Shown here piece after piece: positions 6,101 to 11,436 of a DNA stretch of 11,436 nt; positions within the stretch are counted from its first letter, which is position 1; each line of letters starts with the position of its first letter. The translations under genes and the position numbers were made by a program. The notes beneath the pieces were generated by a model that had not been told where the DNA came from, did not search any database, and saw only the letters and a program-made list of their open reading frames with translations. This stretch comes from Candidatus Brockarchaeota archaeon (GTDB taxonomy: Archaea; Thermoproteota; EX4484-205; DTQO01), in NCBI GenBank assembly GCA_017601265.1, contig JAFNJA010000045.1, positions 2,955 to 14,390 on the forward strand, written 5' to 3'.

Positions 6101-9100
6101 TTGTTCAAGGAAGAAAGCGGTGAATTGAATTTCCCCGAAATGGAGCACGCGATACTGGACTTTTGGAGCAGGACGCGCGCTTTTCAGAAGCGAAGATCCA
6201 TGAACCAAGGCAAGAAGCGATGGTCTTTCATGGATGGGCCCATCACGGCGAACAACCCAATGGCCGTCCACCATGCTTGGGGAAGGACGTACAAGGACGT
6301 GTTCCAGCGCTACAAGGCCATGAGGGGGTTCGACCTCAGGTACCAGAACGGATTCGACTGCCAAGGCCTCTGGATAGAGGTCGAGATAGAGAAAGAACTC
6401 GGTTTCAAGTCGAAGAAGGATGTCGAGGCCTACGGCATCGACGAATTCGTAAAGAGGTGCAAGCAAAGGGTGTTGCGTTTCGCGGCGATCCAGGTGGAGC
6501 AGTCGATCCGCCTTGGTTATTGGATGGATTGGGACGAACCGAGTCTGCTCAGGGAACTGGCTGACAGGCTTGAAAGGCCCGGCGACGTCATAACGGTGAG
6601 AACGCCGTCCGGGAAGGAGATCTCGGGCACCGTGGAGAGCGTCGTCGGCGCCCTTGGAAGGCCCGACCTCGGAGGATCGTACTTCACATTCTCGGATGAA
6701 AACAACTACAGCATCTGGGCAGCCCTCAAAAAATGCCACGAGAACGGCTGGATCCGTAAAGGAACCGACGTCATGCCCTGGTGCCCGCGTTGCTCCACCG
6801 CCCTCTCCGAGCACGAGATCGTGACCGAAGGCTACCGAGAAATCAAACACATCGCGCTTACCGTCAAATTCCCCCTCCGCGGGCGTCCAAAAGAATCTCT
6901 GCTCGTCTGGACGACCACTCCGTGGACACTCTCGTCCAACGTGGCTGCAGCGGTCAATCCGGACATCGAATACGTCAAAGCCAGCTTCGAGGGCGAGACG
7001 CTTTACCTTGCAAAGGCAACGTTGGGAAAAGCCTTGCCGCGCAACTGCGAGGTGATCGCGGAACTCAAAGGAAGCGAAATGGAAGGATGGCTTTACGACG
7101 GCCCGTTTGACGAGCTCCCTGCGATAAGGAGGGACAAGGTGCCTGAAGCGCACAAGGTCATCCTTTGGAAAGACGTAAGCGAAACCGAAGGAACGGGCAT
7201 AGTGCACATAGCTCCCGGCTGCGGGAAGGAAGATTTCGAGCTGGGCAAAGAGTACGGGTTGCCCGCGGTGGCTCCACTGAACGAGTTCGGCAGGTTCGTC
7301 GAAGGATTCGACTGGCTCACGGGAATGCACGCGTACGACACGCCCAAGCCCGTGGTGGACAACTTAAGGAGCAAAGGACTGCTGTTTAACGTAGAAGAAT
7401 ACACCCACCGCTACCCGGTTTGCTGGAGGTGCGAGAGCGAGCTGGTTTTCAGGCTCGTGGACGAGTGGTTCATCTCGATGGGAGATAAACTCGACAAGCC
7501 CCTTGAAGAGATAACGGAGGAAGAGAAGAGCAAGAACCTGAGGTACCAGATCATGGAATCTGCGAAACAGGTGAGGTGGATTCCCGAGTTTGGCCTCCAG
7601 CAGGAACTGGATTGGCTGAGGAACATGAGCGACTGGATGATATCGAAGAAACGCTATTGGGGGTTGGCATTGCCCATCTGGGAATGCCGCGAATGCGGGA
7701 CTTTCGAGGTAATAGGCGGGAAAGACGAGTTGAAGCGCCGTGCCGTGAGCGGTTGGGAAGAGTTCGAGGGGCACTCGCCCCACAAACCTTGGATCGACAA
7801 GGTCAAGATCGCGTGCAAGAGCTGCGGGGCGGTCGTCTCCCGAATCTCGGACGTCGGCAACCCCTGGCTGGACGCTGGAATCGTCTCATTCTCCACGCTC
7901 AATTACCACAACGACCGTGATTATTGGAACAAGTGGTTCCCCGCTGACTTGATATGCGAATCGTTGCCTGGCCAGTTCAGGAACTGGTTCTACTCGATGC
8001 TGGCCATGAGCACGATAATGGTGAAAAGGGCTCCGTTTCTAACGTGCCTGGGTCACGGTACCGTGCTCGCGGAAGACGGCCGCGAAATGCACAAGTCTTG
8101 GGGCAACGCGATCGAGTTCGACGACGCTGTCGAGACGATCGGAGCGGACGTAATGCGTTGGATGTACTGCACGACCAAACCCGAGAGCGACATGCTTTTC
8201 AGGTTCAAAAGGGCCGACGAAGTCAAGAGGGAGTTCTTTTTCTTGCTCTGGAACATATACCTCTTTTTCGTGACTTACGCGAACCTGGACAACTGGGTTC
8301 CAAGAGGAAAAGAAGCGAAGCTCTCGCCCCTCGACCTTTGGATACTCTCAAAGTTGCAAGTTTTGGTCGAGGAAACGACCGCCGACATGGATGACTATGA
8401 CGTGTACGGAGCGACGAAGAAAATCGAGAAGTTCGTCAACGAACTGTCCACTTGGTACCTCAGGAGGTCGCGCAGGAGGTATTGGAAGAGCGAGGCCGAC
8501 GAGGACAAGGAGGCGGGTTACAAGACCCTGTACGCCTGCCTCGTGACGGTGGTCAAACTTCTTGCGCCTTTCACCCCGTTCCTGTCCGAGCGCATGTACC
8601 AAAACTTGGTGAGGAGCGTGGATAAGGAAGCGCCGGAAAGCGTGCACCATAACGATTGGCCGGAACCGGACAGGTCTTTGGTCGACAAAGCGCTAATGTC
8701 GAGGATGGAGCTTGCCATCAGGGCGAGCAGCCTTGGGCGCTCGGCGAGGAGCGCCTCCGCCATAAAGCTGAGGCAGCCGCTCGCCAAAGCGATTGTCGTA
8801 GCCTCTGAAGAAATTTTGGAGCAACTTCAAGAGGCGAGGGATCTGATAGCCGAAGAGCTCAACGTGAAAGAATTGGTCCTGACAACCGACAAAAAGGAAG
8901 TTTTGGATTACGAAGCCAGAGTGGACCAAAAATCTGTGGGAGCAAAGTACGGCCCGCTGCTGCCGAAGATTTGCGCTGCCGTGGGGAAGATGGACGCGGC
9001 TAGCGTCGAGGCGAAGGTGCTGGAATCGAAAGCCATCGACTTCGAAGTGGGGAGCCAGAAGGTTACGCTGCTTCCGGAAGAGCTGCAGGTACTTGCCAAG

Positions 9101-9445
9101 CCCAAGAAAGGCTTGGCGATCGCGGAAGACAAGGACATCCTCGTAGCGGTCGACACCACGATCACCGAAGAACTCAAAAACGAGGGCATAGCGAGGGACA
9201 TAGTAAGGCGCATACAGAACGAGCGAAAAGCAGCAGGGCTGAGGATCTCGGACATGATAGTGGTGTACTACAAGGCAGGCCCGAAACTGGCTAAAATCTT
9301 CCAGACCCACCGCGAATACATAGCGTCCGAAACCCTGTCGGCAAAGCTCGAGGCCGGAGATCCCGCGGCATGCAAGCACAGGGCTGATTTCGAACTTGAG
9401 GGCGAGCCGCTTTCCATAGGGATAATCGTACACGAAACTCGTTAA
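6101..9445 (+). CDS. ileS: Isoleucyl-tRNA synthetase
   Basis: Class I synthetase that charges tRNA-Ile and removes mischarged valine; cytoplasmic. 1114 residues from TTG 6101, chosen because AGGTG (6091-6095) lies 5 bases upstream; TTG 6083 in the same frame is the alternative (+6 residues), and no in-frame ATG exists. Numbered from 6101: the HIGH motif appears as HHAW (57-60) after GPITANNPM; CPRC at 228-231; editing-domain TTTPWTL from 271 and GTGIVHIAPG with the downstream acidic GKEDF segment; CWRC 441-444; CxxC pairs at 529-532 and 572-575 as zinc knuckles; WLDAGI; KMSKS replaced by EMHKS (662-666) followed by WGN. The tail holds the anticodon-binding helices and the usual C-terminal domain. 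About 47 residues (146-192) interrupt the conserved MDWD...SYFTFSDEN segment. The HHAW type is one I associate with a particular IleRS subgroup also found in bacteria. Confidence 0.96.
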   Translation: MFKEESGELNFPEMEHAILDFWSRTRAFQKRRSMNQGKKRWSFMDGPITANNPMAVHHAWGRTYKDVFQRYKAMRGFDLRYQNGFDCQGLWIEVEIEKELGFKSKKDVEAYGIDEFVKRCKQRVLRFAAIQVEQSIRLGYWMDWDEPSLLRELADRLERPGDVITVRTPSGKEISGTVESVVGALGRPDLGGSYFTFSDENNYSIWAALKKCHENGWIRKGTDVMPWCPRCSTALSEHEIVTEGYREIKHIALTVKFPLRGRPKESLLVWTTTPWTLSSNVAAAVNPDIEYVKASFEGETLYLAKATLGKALPRNCEVIAELKGSEMEGWLYDGPFDELPAIRRDKVPEAHKVILWKDVSETEGTGIVHIAPGCGKEDFELGKEYGLPAVAPLNEFGRFVEGFDWLTGMHAYDTPKPVVDNLRSKGLLFNVEEYTHRYPVCWRCESELVFRLVDEWFISMGDKLDKPLEEITEEEKSKNLRYQIMESAKQVRWIPEFGLQQELDWLRNMSDWMISKKRYWGLALPIWECRECGTFEVIGGKDELKRRAVSGWEEFEGHSPHKPWIDKVKIACKSCGAVVSRISDVGNPWLDAGIVSFSTLNYHNDRDYWNKWFPADLICESLPGQFRNWFYSMLAMSTIMVKRAPFLTCLGHGTVLAEDGREMHKSWGNAIEFDDAVETIGADVMRWMYCTTKPESDMLFRFKRADEVKREFFFLLWNIYLFFVTYANLDNWVPRGKEAKLSPLDLWILSKLQVLVEETTADMDDYDVYGATKKIEKFVNELSTWYLRRSRRRYWKSEADEDKEAGYKTLYACLVTVVKLLAPFTPFLSERMYQNLVRSVDKEAPESVHHNDWPEPDRSLVDKALMSRMELAIRASSLGRSARSASAIKLRQPLAKAIVVASEEILEQLQEARDLIAEELNVKELVLTTDKKEVLDYEARVDQKSVGAKYGPLLPKICAAVGKMDAASVEAKVLESKAIDFEVGSQKVTLLPEELQVLAKPKKGLAIAEDKDILVAVDTTITEELKNEGIARDIVRRIQNERKAAGLRISDMIVVYYKAGPKLAKIFQTHREYIASETLSAKLEAGDPAACKHRADFELEGEPLSIGIIVHETR

Positions 9446-9475
9446 GTAAAAAAAATCTATAATGGATTGTCTAAG

Positions 9476-9490
9476 CAATTTTTCAAATTT
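9476..9490 (+). terminator. T-rich stretch downstream of ileS, likely terminator
   Basis: About 30 bases after the ileS stop there is a TTTTT run followed by CAAATTT. Archaeal RNA polymerase commonly stops at such T-runs without a hairpin. Evidence is composition only. Confidence 0.35.
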
Positions 9491-9566
9491 ACATTAAAGA
9501 AGCAGCTTCGATGGGAATTCTTAATGCACTGAACGTCGTAAAACCTTTCCTGAATAACTATTATAA

Positions 9567-10067
9567 ATGTCTAGAAACTCCACAAGGCGTAAGGAATTGC
9601 GTTCCAAGGCAGCCAAGAAAAGAATGCCCCCAAACTCTGGGTCGTCGAAAGTCATCACCATCGCTCTTGTAGCAACGGCGCTGGCGCTCACTGTTGCAAG
9701 CATGCACTGGATTCAAAAGCTTGTTTTCGATTTGCCGTTCACAGAATCGATCGTGATCGAAAAGATGTGGGCGTCGGCTTCCAGAGATAAAATCTTCGTG
9801 CATCTCACCTTGGTGAACAAGGGAAACGTTCCCGTTCAACTTGATTCCATTCTCATAAACGGCGAACCCCTTAACAATTACAGAGGGGCATCACAGGGAG
9901 AATTCTATACAGGGCTAATTATTCACGTGGGGGAATCTAGAAGCGGAACCATATCGATACCATACGAACCGCCTTTGAGGGAAGGAATGATCATGAAATT
10001 CGACATAGTCACTTCCACCGACAACCACTACGTGTTCTTCATAACGATCCCAAGCAAGCCATCGTAA
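9567..10067 (+). CDS. Small membrane-anchored protein with a beta-rich outer domain, function unknown
   Basis: 166 residues. A Lys/Arg-rich N-terminus (1-28) precedes one hydrophobic segment at about 28-49 (VITIALVATALALTVAS), so the positive end should stay inside and the rest face outward. The outer part looks like one immunoglobulin-type or CARDB-like beta sandwich: FVHLTLVNKGNVPVQLDSI, a central ESRSGTISIPY segment and a final strand. The NKGNVPVQL pattern is common in archaeal surface and pilin-like proteins. I see no clear class III (pilin) cleavage site. The ATG at 9567 has no ribosome site and an AT-rich TTATAAA sits directly before it. If that is a TATA box, translation may start at TTG 9597 or ATG 9624 instead, leaving the membrane segment intact. 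Base composition is more AT-rich than in ileS. Confidence 0.6.
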   Translation: MSRNSTRRKELRSKAAKKRMPPNSGSSKVITIALVATALALTVASMHWIQKLVFDLPFTESIVIEKMWASASRDKIFVHLTLVNKGNVPVQLDSILINGEPLNNYRGASQGEFYTGLIIHVGESRSGTISIPYEPPLREGMIMKFDIVTSTDNHYVFFITIPSKPS

Positions 10068-10196
10068 TTAGAAATATTCCAAAACAAAACGTCCTCAACT
10101 TATCTTGATTTAGATAAAGCATCAACATTCAATGATCTTTCAATAAATCCATTCCCCGCTTACCGCATCGGCCGCGTGAGCACGATTAATTTCTCC
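10068..10196. other. AT-rich spacer between convergent genes, with a small hairpin
   Basis: No gene is seen. TTATCT (10100-10105) and AGATAA (10112-10117) form a 6-base inverted repeat with a 6-base loop. The line 10081-10140 is only 17 of 60 G+C, well below the coding regions. It may serve as the terminator for the gene ending at 10067. Confidence 0.4.
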
Positions 10197-10850
10197 TCAG
10201 GAAAAACCTTGCAGAAATCGCTGAACCGTAAGGGCGCCAAGAACCTCTGATACGATGAAAAGAGAACGTCGATGGGGCGTATGCCTAAAATGACATAAGC
10301 GAAATCCATCGCAAAAGTTACTTGCGGATTTGCGAACACGGTGCTTGACGTTGTAAGTATCAACCCACCTGTAAGCAATCCTGTGACCAACGATATTAGC
10401 TTTGAGTCGTTTCTAAAACGTCTGCATATTCCGTCATCGAGAAAGGTAATTGGCAAAATGGCGACCTACAATCCTCTTTATGGTGGACATAGCGAACAGC
10501 GCTGAATTCCAATTGTAAAACAACATATGACTTGAGGTCGTTCCGACCAATTCGCCAAGCGTATAGAAAACCATGTACAGAATGCCAATTCTAAACTCTG
10601 TTTCCTTTGCCACCATCACGGCAGGATTGATTGCGACATCCACTTACAGGACCCAGAACCTATACCAAAGCGATCAAAACGAACGCAACCGCCAGAGAAT
10701 CGCAGTTGATCGTTAGGGCAACGAGAGTCCCAAGAATTCTGCGATTAACCTGTTACTAGTCCCTGGGGGCTTGTAACCGTTCTTGATTCTTCGGTTGATC
10801 TAGTCAAAACGATCAACGCCAAAGCGAGATTGCCCAATTTTCTCCCCCAT
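10197..10850 (-). pseudogene. Decayed aquaporin/glycerol facilitator (MIP family) gene
   Basis: MIP channels pass water or small neutral solutes through the membrane using two NPA motifs. The remnant spans 654 bases, about 218 codons, close to a small MIP. Reading down the minus strand: an ATG at 10850 frame with a TAG at 10802-10800; LIAEFLG (10748-10728, first helix); one frame over, TLVAL then LAVAFVLIALV, a TAG at 10662-10660 and VLGPVSG; another shift to INPAV (first NPA codons at 10628-10620) and LYMVFYTLGELVG (second helix pair); another shift to SKLISLVTGLLTGGLIL and ANPQVTF (second NPA-like motif, codons near 10330-10322); then a last shift to LFIVSEVLGALTV, as in the final MIP helix, ending at TGA 10199-10197. 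Segments fall in the right order for the family, with at least two stops and four frame changes. It starts 16 bases after the GTPase gene, so it may once have been in its operon. Confidence 0.72.
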
Positions 10851-10866
10851 ACTGAAGCCCTACGTC

Positions 10867-11436
10867 TTACGTATGAACAAGACGGTAGTACGGCTTTGGG
10901 TAGCCTGGCCTAAAGCTTGAGGAAGACCACTCTTTATAGCGAGCGCTGTAATTTGCTGTTACTATCTCAAGCGAGCCTTTCACGATGCTTTTCAACGCCA
11001 CGGGGTCTATTGAAGCCCTGATGTTGAGGATCACGTCAATATCCTTTGACGGCGGTGGCACCTCGCCCGTAATTCCTATTGACTCGTCGGATATCACCAA
11101 GCTAGCTTTTACCCAACCGTTCCTCGTGGAAAACCTGGTTTTCGCATGTGCTATCTCTCCCTTGCACTCGCGCACCCTCCTATTTATCTCCTTCAGCAGA
11201 CCCTCCATTACGGCGACCACGTTCATGGGCAAGTTAGAATTTATCGTGTACATCCCGTTGAACCATCCGAGCTCAGCCTCAGCCTTAGCGTACACGTCGT
11301 AGTTGACATCTTTCGTGATGGTCGGTCGAGGTCTATGAAAGCCTTCCGTTATCGTCTTAAGCAGCTTATCCAAGTTGTATCCTGTCTTGGCAGATATCTG
11401 AATGATTTCGGCGTCTCCGTTCATCTTCCTGAGAAA
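10867..11436 (-). CDS. COG0523-like G3E GTPase (CobW/P47K family), C-terminal part
   Basis: Only the last 189 residues are in the window; the frame is open to base 11436, so the P-loop domain lies beyond it. The visible start FLRKMNGDAEIIQ is followed by SAKTG, the G5 motif of a GTPase, and a helix LDKLLKTI. The rest matches the P47K-type C-terminal domain as I know it: AEAELGWFNG, then GEIAHAKTRF, WVKASLV, and VILNIRASIDPVALKSIV. COG0523 proteins are GTP-dependent metal chaperones or insertases (for example for cobalt, zinc or iron sites); the metal and client here are unknown. There is no membrane segment. The ATG at 11424 is internal. The decayed MIP gene follows 16 bases downstream on the same strand. 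Confidence 0.68.
   Translation of the reverse strand, partial: FLRKMNGDAEIIQISAKTGYNLDKLLKTITEGFHRPRPTITKDVNYDVYAKAEAELGWFNGMYTINSNLPMNVVAVMEGLLKEINRRVRECKGEIAHAKTRFSTRNGWVKASLVISDESIGITGEVPPPSKDIDVILNIRASIDPVALKSIVKGSLEIVTANYSARYKEWSSSSFRPGYPKPYYRLVHT

Noticed and set aside
5963..7330. Long (455-residue) minus-strand open frame opposite the start of ileS
   Set aside because: It is antisense to the well-conserved IleRS frame, has no recognisable domain and shows the residue bias expected of a complement of a GC-rich gene.
8693..9478. Minus-strand open frame of 261 residues opposite the end of ileS
   Set aside because: Antisense to conserved IleRS coding sequence; no family resemblance.

Overview
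The window reads as a piece of archaeal chromosome. It carries a thermosome (group II chaperonin) subunit, an archaeal/eukaryotic-type elongation factor 2 with the diphthamide loop, TATA-type promoters and GGAGG-type ribosome binding sites. I would place it in the TACK group, close to the Thaumarchaeota/Aigarchaeota (Nitrososphaeria-like) lineages. That placement rests on the general look of the proteins and on a small four-cysteine protein beside the thermosome gene that I associate with those archaea from memory; it is an inference. Most of the window is moderately GC-rich. The stretch from about 9450 to 10860 is visibly more AT-rich.

Layout. 1-1974 (+): 3' nine-tenths of EF-2. 1988-2353 (-): small conserved Cys protein, convergent with EF-2 and divergent from the next gene. 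2519-4174 (+): thermosome subunit with a clear TATA element and a strong Shine-Dalgarno (SD) sequence. 4175-4286: leader region with two interleaved helices, one of which would cover the SD. 4287-4743 (+): QueT-family (COG4708) membrane protein whose reading frame is broken. 4825-5436 (+): winged-helix protein with a cysteine-rich C-terminal half. 5491-5760 (-): small CPKC thioredoxin-like protein, separated from the previous gene by a 7-bp inverted repeat. 5761-6100: 340 bases without a gene, holding divergent promoter candidates and strong GC hairpins. 6101-9445 (+): complete isoleucyl-tRNA synthetase with an insertion of about 47 residues. 9567-10067 (+): small membrane-anchored protein with a beta-rich outer domain. 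10197-10850 (-): decayed aquaporin/glycerol-facilitator (MIP) pseudogene, split over several frames. 10867-11436 (-): C-terminal part of a COG0523-like (CobW/P47K) G3E GTPase that runs off the window end.

The intact genes are mostly housekeeping: translation (EF-2, IleRS), protein folding (thermosome) and thiol redox. They do not form one pathway and most appear to have their own promoters. The two clearly damaged genes are both membrane transport proteins (QueT and MIP). I see no CRISPR array, insertion sequence, rRNA or tRNA. I do not see a convincing new multi-gene system. The best leads are the possible SD-masking pseudoknot upstream of queT, the frame break in queT, the MIP pseudogene, the unexplained structured non-coding block before ileS, and the Cys-rich winged-helix protein.
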